Positions 49,204 through 61,185 are shown, counted from the stretch's first letter. The stretch: DNA of 64,000 bases from Dryas octopetala (GCA_963921425.1 OY992838.1:9982001-10046000), one strand, 5' to 3'. Numbers and translations: made by a program. The notes: a model not told the origin generated them from the sequence alone.

Positions 49204-52200
49204 TAATCGATTAAATGCAAATTAATACATCCAACATATATAATGACAAACATGTCATACTTGGTCAACAAATTGATTAAAATTACAACTAGCTCTAGCT
49301 TCTTTATTGAACTAATTGCAGCCCTTTTATTCCTGAACATAATAAAATACGCTAAAAAAAATTAGACAACTACAGCTAGGAACCCATTAGAACACAGACA
49401 AATAGAATCTAGAAAAAAAAAAAAAAGATATGTTATTAACATCACCATCAATAATGCTAGTTGTCCCACATTTGTATCCCACCTAATGTGTCATTATTTT
49501 ACTGGAAGAAAATTTTTTTTTTTCTTTTTTAGGTTTTATTTTTTAATTTTTAATGTCTAATGTATGAATGTCATATAAGATGGTATGAAATTATGGTATA
49601 AAAATGTGATAAGTGTAACATTTATATATATATATATATATAAGTTCCCTCAAGTATATATAAGCAGTCAAAGCAGAACTACTCTGACTAATATTCGCAA
49701 ACTTATGATAAAAACACATGAACTAGAGTACTAGAACGGTAGAAAAGACTACATTCATAGAACCCTTATGTGTAACTGTAAAACCTTATTAATTAATCAA
49801 ATTGATGAATTACTTAAATTATTTAATTAATGGGTTGTACACTTGTACTAAATTAAAATTATGTGTCTGATGCCGGGATTAAACAAGGCAGCTAAATCTA
49901 GTGTTGAATACCCCATCAGACACGTTGGATTTTTCTTTTTCTTTTGTGTGAATTGAATCGGAGTGTTAGGGCATTGTAAGTAGACACATTAAAATTGTCA
50001 AATTCAAACATCATGTGCATTTCAATTTTTATATTATATAAATTTCATGTTTAGTGAAAGCTGCTACCTAGGGTTTGGATAATTCATATATATTAGTCAC
50101 AGCTCGTGAATTTAGGTTCTAGATAGGATGAGGATGACGATAGCTCTACTTGTTTTAGTTTAACGTGACGCTTTGTTTAATATGCAGATCAACCATTTTT
50201 TACGCAAGTTGCAAATAAATAAACAAAACAAGGTTACTTAATAATTACAAATAAAGATTTCTTTGTCAATTGATCATTATCATAAATCGCCATGATTGAG
50301 ATTTTGATTTTAGAGAATTATTAATTTATGAAATTTTATTTGTATGTGTACGTGCCATGTCATTCTCTGTAAATACCACCTGTTAATTCAATGATTTAAT
50401 CTTAATGATTCATCATGATCGAACGTTCTTCACGAGTTATATTAATTACTATATATGTAGTGGACAAATTACATATATATGTTAGAACAACTTGGATCAC
50501 GGGTTGAGAGGAGTGGATGGCCATTGTCTTCCTACTGATAATGAATCAATATAATATACTCTAAAATGTCATATATCCTAGCATTAGTATTTTCCAAATC
50601 GGAAGAAAAATTTATTTGGACTACGATTCACTCCAAATATTGAAACCTAATTGTCAATTATCTGCAAAACAAGGGCAATGAGAATTGCTAATTATAATTA
50701 GATATGACAATAGTGTTTTCTGTTGAGAGTGCATCCTACATAAGAAATGCGAATTAATCTTGTTTTACAATATGTAATGTCTTTTATTTTTCTATCCATT
50801 GTTAATTAGTTTTGTTTTGTATATATTAAACTTTTATATGATATCAATAGACAATTCATGTCTGAATGGCCACACAAGTTGCTCCCACAATGAAAAAAAA
50901 AGTTGTTCAGTTTGAGGCTCATAGGGTGGCTGCCCCCACTCAACTTGTTTTGATTTAAAAAAAAAAAAGTTACACTCATTGTAATTAAGATGTGAAACCT
51001 TTTCTTGTTCCCCATGTGATGATTCTACCCTATATTTACATTCCTACTATTTCTTTTTCTTAAATTTTTTACACTCACATTATCATTGACTGTCCCCACT
51101 ACTCAATTACAATCCACTTCAAAATTTGGTAGGTGTTTCTCTACAAGAAATTATGTAGTTAAAAAGTGCTAATCTTTTTGTGAATTTTACTTATTTATTT
51201 TTGCCCAAAGTTGCCCTCATTAAAAAAAATATATATATATATATATATAATAATCTTGGCTCCATCCATGTCCATGCATGCACATTCAAAAAATGTTACG
51301 AATTCAATTCAATTTATTTTTTGCTCCCTACTATTGGATGATAAATATATAATTAAGATTAAACAACAAGCAAAAACAAATTAAACAGATGATCAATCGG
51401 AATCCACAAATTAAATGTTTTAGTTGTGATTGAACATCTTCCAACTTAATTAATACATGCAAAAAAAAAAAACATATTTCCAAACTCGTAAAGAGCCAAT
51501 TAAAAATTATAAAAAATAAAAAAAAAGAAAGTCAATTAAACTCATATTAAATTAAATAATTAATATGCATCCAAATGACATCTTAATGATATTACTCAAA
51601 GATCATATAGTCAGGAAAACACCCAAATTTTTTTGTTGGAGGAGGTATGACCGTATGAGTTCAATTCTCCGGAACGACAGCTGAGTAATAAAAAAAATAT
51701 CTTAATCATATAAATTGGCATTAATTTGTGGGGAAAAACAACTCATTCAAGTGACCAGAGCGAAGCATACTTAAGAGGTAACAATCCAGCCAAATGGTTC
51801 TTTAGCAATGTAGAACAACAGTTTACAGTGACATAACCAATAGGGGGATATGAAAAATTGAAAACTCACTCTCGTTTATGGAAGCTTCTTTTTTTTTTTT
51901 TTTTGGTTATATAAAAAGATTAACTATATAGGTGTTACATGTAAGTAATTAGCTTGATCCAGCTGGAGACTACTAGTGCCTTTTTTTTAAATGCTTACTA
52001 AGATTCGGGTTTTCCCAGCTCACGGGATCTGCGTGGGACTACGACCACTCAGGGCGCGTGCGGTCACGTGCCTGCCCACATCGGATACCCTATGCCCATC
52101 TGCTGACTGCCAGTTGGCTCAGCCACTCAGTCCACGCTTCCCAATCGCTTTGCGTCGTCCAGCCTGTACTCCCAACGTCTATCTAGCTCTATAGTAAATA

Positions 52201-52959
52201 GGTCCTAAACTAAGGGGTATTTTAGTCAATTTCTTTCTGTTGCGATCTTTAGCTGTAAGCCTGTAATGTAATGCTTTTTGTTTGATAGTGAGAGAAAAAG
52301 CAAACAAAGGCTTTCACTTACTTCCACAAAGGCCTTTGCCTGTAAACACACGTTTTCTCTCTGGAATATATGACGAAATCCTCACGCTCTCTGCCACAAA
52401 ATTAATTCAAACTACAAACAAAATGGAAAACCCTACAATTATAAGCCTTATCAACTTATGATGATAAGGCTTTACTTGCTTTAATAATCATATAAATAAC
52501 TAACCATTTAATGAATTTTTAGAATCACAATATTGTACGGATTGATAAAGAAAACTTTTTTTTTTTTGGCCCAAGATAAAGAAACTATCTTTGCCTTTTT
52601 TTTAATATGTATCTTTTGGCTTTTCAAAAACCTAAAGTATTTTTTTTATGCATGGAATATTGGAATTCACATGTCAGAAAAAAAAATAGATTGTGGCAAA
52701 AAACAAATAGATATAAGTTATTACATTATAAGTTATTCAAATATCATCTTCCCAAACAAAAAAAAATGTTTTAATAATTTATCAACACTATTTATTTGAT
52801 ATGGAACTAGTAATGTACTCAAATTAAATATAAATATGATGATCAATCACATTACTTGAATTTTTAGATTACAAAATTGAAACTAAAAACTACACATTAT
52901 TTCATTTCAAAAATAAAATAAGTTGAGTTATTAAAACAATAAAAATTAATTTTATACCA
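49204..52959. other. AT-rich intergenic DNA right of the Tat array
   Basis: No credible gene. Around 49458-49622 a decayed foldback can be seen (GTTGTCCCACATTTGTATCCCA against the complement of GGTATAAAAATGTGATAAGTG), probably an old MITE. TA dinucleotide tracts are at about 49624-49643 and 51229-51249. A GC-richer island at about 51990-52200 stands out from its surroundings and may be the remnant of an LTR-type element, because the sequence after it (52200-52390) has a leader-like look; this is a weak call. Confidence 0.45.
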
Positions 52960-53995
52960 ATTACATAAACTTTTGGCTATTTTTCCAATTTACCATCCAA
53001 ACTTTATACTGTATACGCAAACAATAATGCTCTAAAACTAACTGGTTAACAAGTTAATATAAAGCTAACCATTATGTTTGACCCACAACACTATGTAATC
53101 TTTAAATCCGAACCGTTCATTTTGTAAGCCATACTTCAAAGATCATCTATGTAAAAAATCTTCAAAATCAGAAGTCATTTAGCCATTTGATTATGATAAC
53201 AATTATTTATATGTTTTTATGGAAAACAGTGATCGTCTATTTATTTTATCACAATTAAATGACTAAATGATTTATAATATAGTTGCTTTTTTTGCAATGA
53301 TGATCTTTGAAGTATGGCCTAAAAAATGAACGGTTCAGATTATGAAATTAGTTATGTAGTAGGCCCAAAAACATAGTTAACTTCGTATTAACTTGCAAAT
53401 CAGTTAGCTTTAGAGTATTTCTATATATGTAAATACCACCCATAATAAAATTTTTGATCAGTTGCCACTCATACTTTGCAAATGGTGCTAATGTAGCACT
53501 TGCCTTTACATTCCATCCAATTTTCTGTTAAATCATAAAGCCTTTTGGTTTTTTTGCACATTTAGCACTCAAACTTCACACCATGTGCACAAATACCACG
53601 CATTAAAATTTTTTTGTCCAATTGTCACTCACCACCACCGACACACTTCACAGCCACCATGTTCGGCACACCTATTTTATTTGATTAATATTTTTTTTCA
53701 TACAAAAAAAAATAGCTTTTTAAATTCGGTTTAAGTACAAAATGAAAAGTTTAGGAAAAAAATTTGGTTATTTTGCACATTTATTATCCAAACTTTAAAT
53801 CTTGTGCGTAAATATCACCTACACTTTGCAAATGGTGCTAACGTAGCACCTGCCATTACATGTCATCCAAAACATATAATGGAAGGTGCTACATTAGCAT
53901 ATTTGCAAAATTTGAGTGACAATTGGGCAAAAAAAAATTTATGAGTATTATTTGCGCACATGGTACAAAATTTGGGTGGTTTAACCTAAATTTTT
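52960..53995. repeat. Nested inverted-repeat (MITE-like) elements
   Basis: The outer repeat carries blocks such as TTTGCAAATGGTGCTAATGTAGCAC (53476 and 53825) and, in inverted orientation near 53885-53990, the complement of CCAATTGTCACTCA and CATGTGCGCAAATA. The same vocabulary (CATTTAGCACTCAAACTT, TGTGCACAAATACCAC) recurs at 53560-53600. The left portion is split at about 53025/53418 by another foldback element. Ends are not exact and no target duplication could be fixed. Confidence 0.55.
53026..53418. mobile_element. MITE nested inside an older repeat
   Basis: Inverted ends AATGCTCTAAAACTAACTGG and, from the other side, AATACTCTAAAGCTAACTGA, with pairing continuing through AAGTTAATA and AACCGTTCATTTT and CATACTTCAAAGATCAT for about 150 bp. 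It is about 390 bp long and non-coding. The sequence on either side belongs to the surrounding repeat, so this insertion is the younger of the two. Confidence 0.65.
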
Positions 53996-54301
53996 TAACA
54001 ATCAATAACATATAATAAAAAGAAAAGAAAAGAAATGGATGATTGTGGTTGGAGCGTGGACACAAATGCACGATGAAAGCGTGTGAGGTGCTGCAAACAT
54101 GAAATACACTTTTGAAATAAATAAACGCGCTTGGGAGTACCGTTGGGTCACTTTTTTCTTACTGGCCAAGCAGCAACCAAGTCGTGAATGGGAAGCCATC
54201 CCTCTTCTTACTGTCACTCCATTTATTGTCGCTTTCTTTGCAGCTTCCCACATTCAATTAACTTAACCCTACCATTTTCATAATTTCATCCTCTTTCTCA
54301 G

Positions 54302-54312
54302 CTATATAAATA
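54302..54312 (+). promoter_or_regulatory. TATA box of the 54435-55439 gene
   Basis: CTATATAAATA lies 123-133 bp upstream of the start codon, followed by a CT-rich leader. The same box and leader precede the inverted paralogue at 60052-60062. Similarity between the two promoters falls off about 20-30 bp further upstream. Confidence 0.75.
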
Positions 54313-54434
54313 CCCTCTTCAACCCCTCTCATTCCTCACCAAATTCGCAAGCCTTCTCAGCTTCACAACCTTGTTCTTAAACCCCCACTCTAAATCTAAA
54401 GCAATCCCCTTTTTTAGTTTTAGACCCCAAAAAA

Positions 54435-55439
54435 ATGGCTTCTTTTGGTTCTGCTTCTTCTGCCCTTTTGAAACTCTTCTTTGTGGTGTCTATGCTCCAA
54501 GTTTCTCTGGGTTCTTCCAGGTTGTTCCAAGTCTCATTGGCAACAAGGAAGCTCAGTGAGCTTGTCCAAGACCAAACCCAGCTCCTCAAGTACCACAATG
54601 GCCCTCTTCTTTCTGGCAAAATAGCCATCAATCTCATTTGGTATGGCAACTTCAAGCCCTCCCAAAAAGCCATCATCTCTGATTTCATCACTTCCTTATC
54701 TTCTTCTTCATCTCCATCCAAAACCAGCCAACCCTCTGTTGCCACTTGGTGGAAGACCACTGAGAAATACTACCACCTCAACTCCAAGAAAGCCTCCTCT
54801 CTTTCCCTTTTCCTGGGAAAACAGATTGTTGATGAGAAGTACTCTCTTGGAAAATCTCTCACAAACAAACAGATTGTGGAATTGGCTTCAAAGGGTGACA
54901 AGAAGAACGCAATCAACGTTGTTCTGACCTCCTCTGATGTTGCTGTTGATGGGTTTTGTATGAGCCGATGTGGGACTCATGGGTCTGCCTTGGGGTCCAA
55001 GTCTGGTGGTCACATCAAGAACAAGAGCTACTCCAAGTTCGCATACATTTGGGTTGGAAACTCAGAGACCCAGTGCCCTGGTCAATGTGCTTGGCCATTC
55101 CACCAACCCATCTATGGACCCCAGAGCCCACCATTGGTCGCACCCAACAACGATGTGGGTTTGGACGGCATGGTCATCAACCTGGCGAGCCTTGTGGCTG
55201 GGACTGCCACCAACCCATTTGGAAATGGCTACTTCCAAGGCCCAGCTGAGGCTCCTCTAGAAGCTGCTTCGGCTTGTCCTGGAGTTTATGGAAAAGGGGC
55301 TTATCCTGGTTATGCTGGGGACTTGTTGCAGGACCCCACAACTGGAGCTAGCTACAATGCCAATGGTGCAAATGGAAGGAAGTACTTGCTTCCAGCTCTC
55401 TATGACCCGTCTACTTCATCTTGTTCAACCTTGGTTTGA
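54435..55439 (+). CDS. EXORDIUM/PHI-1 family secreted protein, copy A
   Basis: A 334-codon single-exon gene, full length for the family. Residues 1-26 are a signal peptide (hydrophobic [16 protein letters not shown]). Conserved blocks: NLIWYGNF (66-73), WW (105-106), [13 protein letters not shown] (168-180), YIWVGN (204-209), [13 protein letters not shown] (213-225), YGPQSPP (227-233), LDGMVIN (243-249), [17 protein letters not shown] (279-295), GASYNANG (304-311) and a CSTLV end. NKS at 196-198 is a possible N-glycosylation site. Family members are apoplastic, promote cell expansion and are induced by brassinosteroid or phosphate; this role is taken from the family. The protein differs from copy B (58918-59922) at 10 of 334 positions. 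The start is supported by a TATA box and a Kozak-like AAAAAATGGC. Confidence 0.96.
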   Translation: MASFGSASSALLKLFFVVSMLQVSLGSSRLFQVSLATRKLSELVQDQTQLLKYHNGPLLSGKIAINLIWYGNFKPSQKAIISDFITSLSSSSSPSKTSQPSVATWWKTTEKYYHLNSKKASSLSLFLGKQIVDEKYSLGKSLTNKQIVELASKGDKKNAINVVLTSSDVAVDGFCMSRCGTHGSALGSKSGGHIKNKSYSKFAYIWVGNSETQCPGQCAWPFHQPIYGPQSPPLVAPNNDVGLDGMVINLASLVAGTATNPFGNGYFQGPAEAPLEAASACPGVYGKGAYPGYAGDLLQDPTTGASYNANGANGRKYLLPALYDPSTSSCSTLV

Positions 55440-55835
55440 GAACTCTTGTGGGGTTCAAGGACTTGATTAGATTAATGCATAAGCCTATATATGTAGGAGT
55501 AGATAATCAAATTCATTGATTTGTTAATTTCTTTGGCTTGCGGATTATTATAATAATATACAGAGCAAATTGTTTTGGTTTGCTTCAGAAAAATTTTGCC
55601 CCTTTTATATTTCTTGTTCATTAATTGAGCTTGGTTTTCCCAGATTTTTTTTGTGTGAACTTGGTCAGCCAACTTGCACAAATGTACAATAGTGGCAGTA
55701 GTTGGCACTCAATCAAAGGCCAAACAAAGAGACCTAAAGAGTGTAAAAGCAAAAGCACACGGCTAGCAACAATGCACAACCAGAGTCTAACAACCAAAAG
55801 TTCTTGTGGGTCTAATGAAATTTTTGTTTTCAATA

Positions 55836-55985
55836 CTACATGTAGTGGCTGAATTGTAATACTCAAGTCTCATACTGTACAATACTGGCAACACCATGAC
55901 CATCATTTATTCATCTACATGATCATTGCACTATTTTTCTTGTTAAGCATCATCCCATCATGTACAGACGGTTGCAAATCTACAA
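55836..55985 (+). repeat. Segment with a diverged direct copy at 61186-61345
   Basis: Shared blocks in the same order include GTAGTGG, AATTGTAA, GCAACACCATGACCAT, ATTGCACTATTTTTCT and AAGCATCATC. A further match links 57575-57605 (TTGGCACTTGGAAGCTACCATT) with 61675-61698. This indicates an older direct duplication of the gene's downstream region, now lying on the far side of EXORDIUM copy B. Confidence 0.65.
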
Positions 55986-57740
55986 TTGAGTTAGTCTCCT
56001 AATAAATGTGACAATAAGATGGGGACAAAGATAAGGCACATGTTATTACAAAAGTTGTATGTTAAAGCAAATCTGTAATTGAGTTAGTCTATTACAAAAG
56101 TTGTATGTTAAAGCAGATTTTCTATTTAATTTATACTCAATAGATTGGGGGCAAACATAAAGGCACATGTTATTGATGATTATATTTACTATTTCATTTG
56201 GTTGGATGCCGACGTGGATGTAATATCTATTTTATGCCATATTACTTTATGCCTATATCCGGTCTATCACTTTGAAAAAAAATTATTTTGTATAACCGAT
56301 ATATTGTCGCGTGCTATAACTAATTTATGTTTTATAATATGGGTGGATATTATTAAGAGATAATTAGGCTTAGGTTCTTTAAAAAAATAGTTTTAAATGA
56401 AAACCAGGGATGTTTTAAAATTTATAAGAAATTTTTTTTAATTCATAATAAAGTCATTCCCCGATTTGAATGATATTTCTCCCTATTTGAAGGGTATTTC
56501 CCTTTCTAGGGTATAGAGTGGGCTTTGTAGAGGCTGCATGTTGCCCAAAATCTTACAGTTAAAACCTAACATAAAGCCGTCAAAGAAAAAAAATAAAAGG
56601 ACTTAATTAAAAACCTTAAATCACTACCGATCTTAGTCTAAGAAAGACTCATAAAATGGACTGCACTCTAAGTTTTCCATATTAATGTTATACCCTACAA
56701 ATATAATTATGTCGTCTAACAATACTCTTACACGTTGAATTGATTACACCATTGTAATAGCCAAAAAATGTTTTGGCCTCGTGAGCGGCCGAGATAAACC
56801 ACAACACGCATCACGCCTCGCCGTAAGTGATTGCAAGGTTTTCAACCTTTGGCGTGAATGTGGGCATGCCACTAATCGGCTTGGAATAGCCGATTAGAAA
56901 AAGAACATACCTTATGTGAAAATAAAAATAAAATTTAATGTGCTAAATTAAATATCTAATTTATAACCAATGATTGTGCAATAGGAAATGAACGGAAAAA
57001 ACCTATCTAGATTTTTTTCTTCCCTATATCGACTAAGAATGTGAACAATCAAAATGTAAATAAAAGAACAACATGAATTTAAAAGAAAGCCTAATGGGAA
57101 ATAAAAGTACTAAAATAAATACAAAAAATAAGAAGTGTTCTTGAAAAAACCCAAAATACAAAGAAATTGCATAAGAATAAGAAAATACAATTAAAAGGGC
57201 ATTGAAAGGCTATGCAAAAAACTTGTTGAGAGATTCACATTGTTGTGAGTTTTTAGGGTTATGTGTGCTGGAGAGAGATTCTTGAAATTGCCTTGTGAGC
57301 TTCTTTTATAATTGTCTAATTACTTTGCCCCCAAGGCTTTCAATAAGATGCAGCCATATGTTTGGCTAAGATGATTTTTACTTTAATGGTAAACAACTGT
57401 CCATAAGCTAAGAATGAACTGGAAATGAATTGGGGAGTAATGACATCAATTTGAACACAATAATTATTCACGTGGGCCATGACCCATTTTAGAAGGGTAT
57501 AAATAACCACGTGGCGGTATATCGGTTATACCTTATAATTTTTCCACTTTAGGGACCCCTTCAATACTATCAATCAAATGTTGGCACTTGGAAGCTACCA
57601 TTACGTATATATTGGCTGTTAAACTATAGGATAAATTTTGTAATGAAAACATGAAATAAATTTATTGACTTAAAAAACTTAAGTAGCTAGATAGATTTTG
57701 CCCGGGGCCCTTGGCCCCTGGAGTAACTAAATATAAACTT
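55986..57740. other. Intergenic DNA between the inverted EXORDIUM pair, left part
   Basis: AT-rich, with a small direct repeat (GTTGTATGTTAAAGCA at about 56052 and 56099) and a short hairpin, TAATCGGCTTGGAATAGCCGATTA, at about 56872. No gene recognised. The right part of this interval is related to 61600-61700. Confidence 0.5.
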
Positions 57741-57743
57741 CTC

Positions 57744-57925
57744 TGGAATTGAATTCCCTGCCTTGCTTTCTTGCAAGGCTGGTACCAGACTCAAATCTGA
57801 GTCTTTGAAGACAAAATAGAGAGAGAAGGAGTATGGAGAGAGAGATTGTCTTCAAAGGCTTAGATTTAAGTTTGGTACCAGTTTTGTAAGGATCGGAAGT
57901 AAGGCAAAGGATACAGGTCCAACTT
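57744..57925. ncRNA. Long imperfect hairpin, candidate small-RNA precursor
   Basis: The core arm 57770-57814 pairs with 57846-57891 around a 31-base GAGA-rich loop. Most departures from perfect pairing in the core are G:U-type changes. The stem can be extended outward (TGCCTTGCTT at about 57759 with AAGTAAGGCA at about 57897) with a small bulge, giving a foldback near 180 bp. Size and pairing resemble a young plant MIRNA or hairpin-siRNA locus. I do not recognise a known miRNA in either arm. It could also be a decayed MITE; no target duplication is evident. The GU-biased departures are what is expected if the transcript shown on either strand folds. Confidence 0.35.
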
Positions 57926-58685
57926 CTATCAACATTTCTGTGCTTATCTTCATTTTTCATGGGGAAATGAAAACCCAATTCAGAAATTGAAGGTAAATTC
58001 AACTGGTATAAATGTATAATCCACCTAACAAAAAGTAGGCTTCAAGTTTTATCCAAAAATATTCCCCAATTATAGCATCCTGTAGACCAAAAGCCCCCAT
58101 AATAGCAAATGGTTTTTTTATCGAAACAAAAAAGAAAAGAAAAAAGAATTAAGCCAAATGGAAACCAAATCCCTAATATCAAGAATACGTACCAAACAAT
58201 ACTCGGCAAGAACGCTGACCCTTCATGTGTCTAATTTGATATAATTCATTTATTTACACTTCTTTTAATTTAATAAAAAAATAAATAAAGTATTTATAGC
58301 TAAAATTAAAAATTATGGAGAAACAAGAAAGAATCTGGATATAATTAATGAAGGTGAATTTCAAACAAAATGTGGAAAAATACAATGCCACAGTCAAACA
58401 TGAACCAAAATAAAAGAAAAAGAAAAATTAATTCTCTAAGGATAAATTTTTCAAATGGACGATCTTATCCAAATAAGAAGGGGGGGGGGGGGATCTGAAA
58501 CCTTGAAGAACATGAATAAAAAGTTTGAGAAGATCATTCACAATATTGAGAAATATTTAGGTGTAAGATTTAGAGTTTCTGATTTAAGGTTTAGATTTAG
58601 GGTTTCGAGATATTCAAGTTGCTACCCATAAGTTATTAGAGTCAACTACTGCCACTAAAGGTGGGGTTAGCATATAACACTATTT
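57926..58685. other. Intergenic DNA between the inverted EXORDIUM pair, right part
   Basis: AT-rich, no gene seen. It includes a 13-base G run (58480-58492), which is prone to length error in sequencing, and a short block of AGGGTTT/TTTAGATTTAGGG-like repeats at about 58560-58610. Confidence 0.5.
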
Positions 58686-58917
58686 ATATTTGTGCAAGTT
58701 GGTAGATCTGCATCAAGATTGAATTGATATAACTCCAGGTTCTAACAAAATCTTGGAAAACCAAGCTCAATTTACAAGAAATTTAAAAGGGGCAAAATTT
58801 TTCTGAAGCAAACCCAAGAAATTAACAAATCAATGAATTTGACTATCTATTTCTAATTTTCTATATAGGCGTATGTATGCATTAATCTCATCAAGTCCTT
58901 GAAACCCCACAAGAGTT

Positions 58918-59922
58918 TCAAACCAAGGTTGAGCAAGATGATGTAGAAGGGTCAAATAGAGCTGGAAGCAAGTACTTCCTTCCATTACCACCATTGGCAT
59001 TGTAGCTAGCTCCAGTTGTTGGGTCCTGCAACAATTCCCCAGCATAACCAGGATAAGCCCCTTTTCCATACACTCCAGGACAAGCCGAGGCAGCTTCTAA
59101 TGGAGCCTCAGCTGGTCCTTGGAAGTAGCCATTTCCAAATGGGTTGGTGGCAGTCCCAGCCACAAGGCTCGCCAGGTTGATGACCATGCCATCCAGACCC
59201 ACATCGTTGTTGGGTGCGACCAAAGGTGGGCTCTGAGGTCCATAGATGGGTTGGTGGAATGGCCAAGCACATTGACCCGGGCACTGGGTCTCTGAGTTTC
59301 CGACCCAAATGTATGCGAACTTGGAGTAGCTCTTGTTCTTGATGTGACCACCAGACTTGGACCCCAAGGCAGACCCATGAGTCCCACATCGGTTCATACA
59401 AAACCCATCAACAGCAACATCAGCAGATGTCAGAACAACGTTGATTGCGTTCTTCTGGTCACCCTTTGAAGCCAATTTCACAATCTGTTTGTTTGTGAGT
59501 GATTTCCCAAGAGAGTATTTCTCATCAACAATCTGTTTTCCCAGAAAAAGGTAAAGAGGGGAGGCTTTCTTGGAGTTGAGGTGGTAGTATTTCTCAGTGG
59601 TCTTCCACCAAGTGGCAACAGAGGGTTGGCTGGTTTTGGATGGAGATGAAGAAGAAGATAAGGAAGTGATGAAATCAGAGATGATGGCTTTTTGGGAGGG
59701 CTTGAAGTTGCCATACCAAATGAGATTGATGGCTATTTTGCCAGAAAGAAGAGGGCCATTGTGGTACTTGAGGAGCTGGGTTTGGTCTTGGACAAGCTCA
59801 CTGAGCTTCCTTGTTGCCAATGAGACTTGGAACAACCTGGAAGAACCCAGAGAAACTTGGAGCATAGACACTACAAAGAAGAGTTTCAAAAGGGTAGAAG
59901 AAGCAGAACCAAAAGAAGCCAT
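58918..59922 (-). CDS. EXORDIUM/PHI-1 family secreted protein, copy B
   Basis: A 334-codon single-exon gene with every family block of copy A, including the signal peptide (1-26), FCMNRCG (174-180), [13 protein letters not shown] (213-225) and [10 protein letters not shown] (279-288). It differs from copy A at 10 residues: A10T, S122P, S124Y, E149K, K156Q, S167A, S177N, D296E, A312G and Y323F. Several are conservative and none touches a cysteine, which fits continued constraint on a recent duplicate. The gene is tail-to-tail with copy A, with 3.5 kb between the stop codons. It is intact, with its own TATA box. Apoplastic location and a growth-related role are inferred from the family. Confidence 0.96.
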   Translation of the reverse strand: MASFGSASSTLLKLFFVVSMLQVSLGSSRLFQVSLATRKLSELVQDQTQLLKYHNGPLLSGKIAINLIWYGNFKPSQKAIISDFITSLSSSSSPSKTSQPSVATWWKTTEKYYHLNSKKASPLYLFLGKQIVDEKYSLGKSLTNKQIVKLASKGDQKNAINVVLTSADVAVDGFCMNRCGTHGSALGSKSGGHIKNKSYSKFAYIWVGNSETQCPGQCAWPFHQPIYGPQSPPLVAPNNDVGLDGMVINLASLVAGTATNPFGNGYFQGPAEAPLEAASACPGVYGKGAYPGYAGELLQDPTTGASYNANGGNGRKYLLPALFDPSTSSCSTLV

Positions 59923-60051
59923 TTTTTTGGGGTCTGAAACTAAAAAAGGGGATTGCTTTAGATTTAGAGTGGGGGTTTAAGAACAAGGTTGTGATTTGTG
60001 AAGCTGAGAAGGCTTGTGATTTTGGTGAGGAATGAGAAGGGTTGGAAAGGG

Positions 60052-60062
60052 TATTTATATAG
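60052..60062 (-). promoter_or_regulatory. TATA box of the 58918-59922 gene
   Basis: CTATATAAATA on the minus strand, 130-140 bp upstream of the start codon, matching the box of the inverted paralogue in sequence and nearly in distance. Confidence 0.75.
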
Positions 60063-61185
60063 GTGAGAAAGAGAGGGTCTTTAGATGACAGGGTTTATCC
60101 AGCTATAGTGAATTAGACAAATAAGACAGCCCAACCCAGTAAGGATGAAAAAGACTAAATTGTGAGCTCACTGTCAGGGTTTACTTGGGGGAGGACGAGG
60201 AAGAAAACGCGTCCTCAATTAGTTGCATTGCATATATTCCCAGTAATTGCAAGTAGTTGTCAAGTGGAGTATGACAATTGTACATGTGACACTACTACCA
60301 TAACTTCAAAAATATTAGTCAAAATATATCTAAACAAGTTAAGCCCCCAACACCCCAAGAGAAAAATAATTGAGGACAGAGAGAGAATAAAGGAAAGATG
60401 CGATGCTGGTGTTGAAGAGGCAAAAGAGAGACAAGGACAAAGTTAACAACAATTTGACCAAAAAAAAAGTGATCTTGCAATCTTATTTTAGAGTATGTTT
60501 AAATAAAGAAATTAATTTCATTTTTTAAAACAAAAGTCAAAATTTGAGAATTGGCCATCTTTAATTTCCTTAGTTGGTATTGTTAATAAGAAAATCTTCA
60601 AAATATGCGTGAGAATCAGCCAAAAAAATTATGTTTCAGAAAAATTCATGTCTCAAGTCTCAACATTCGACTTTAAATTCTATATAAATATTGTGTTATT
60701 TTCAAATTGTAAGATAATGAGATTTACAAAAAAAAAAAAAAAATCACACCTACCAAAAACTATTACTACCACTGCCACCACCACTTTCCATGTTAACATT
60801 GTTATTTGTTGTCCCTACTACTAACCGTCGCAACTACCAGCATCACCGCCACATACACTGTCACCACAATTACCAACCAAAATTTTATTGTTGTTGTCAG
60901 TTGTCACTACCATAATTCACTTTACATTTAAATTATATCATAATTTACAGGTTTTTTTTTTTTTTTTGGTCGAAATTTTACAGGTTGATTAAACAAGAAA
61001 CGAGTAGCATTGCACACTCTTGTTTTTATTTTTTATATAGAAGAAGGAAGAGTTGAATTTGAGATATTTTTTAATATTGAGAAGATAAATATCATTGAAT
61101 TAATAGCTAATGAGTATACTCTCCCTTATTGAAAAGAAATACTTATTGAAGTAAATATATTTGAGAAAAACAATGCCACTCAAAA
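60063..61185. other. Intergenic DNA upstream of EXORDIUM copy B
   Basis: AT-rich. It should hold the distal promoter of copy B. Poly-A and poly-T tracts are at about 60727-60742 and 60953-60967, and a run of ACC/CCA-type trinucleotides lies at about 60760-60880. No gene recognised. Confidence 0.5.

Larger units (their letters stand above)
54300..55685 (+). repeat. Inverted duplication, left arm
   Basis: Contains the core promoter, 5' leader, coding region and 3' flank of EXORDIUM copy A. It matches 58686-60062 in inverted orientation. On the 3' side similarity extends through CATTGATTTGTTAATTTCTT, GAGCTTGGTTTTCC and CCAACTTGCACAAAT, then stops. The arms are about 1.38 kb and separated by 3.0 kb, giving convergent genes. 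Confidence 0.85.
58686..60062 (-). repeat. Inverted duplication, right arm
   Basis: The reverse-complement counterpart of 54300-55685, carrying EXORDIUM copy B with its core promoter, leader and 3' flank. Upstream of the TATA box the two arms become unrelated, so the copies probably have different distal regulation. Confidence 0.85.

Noticed and set aside
51985-52200. GC-rich island as a possible gene or tRNA-like sequence
   Set aside because: No tRNA cloverleaf, no long frame with domain content. At most a decayed transposon fragment.
54956-55260. Alternative-frame ORFs within both EXORDIUM genes
   Set aside because: Shadows of the well-conserved EXORDIUM frame; present only because the coding frame is GC-rich and constrained.
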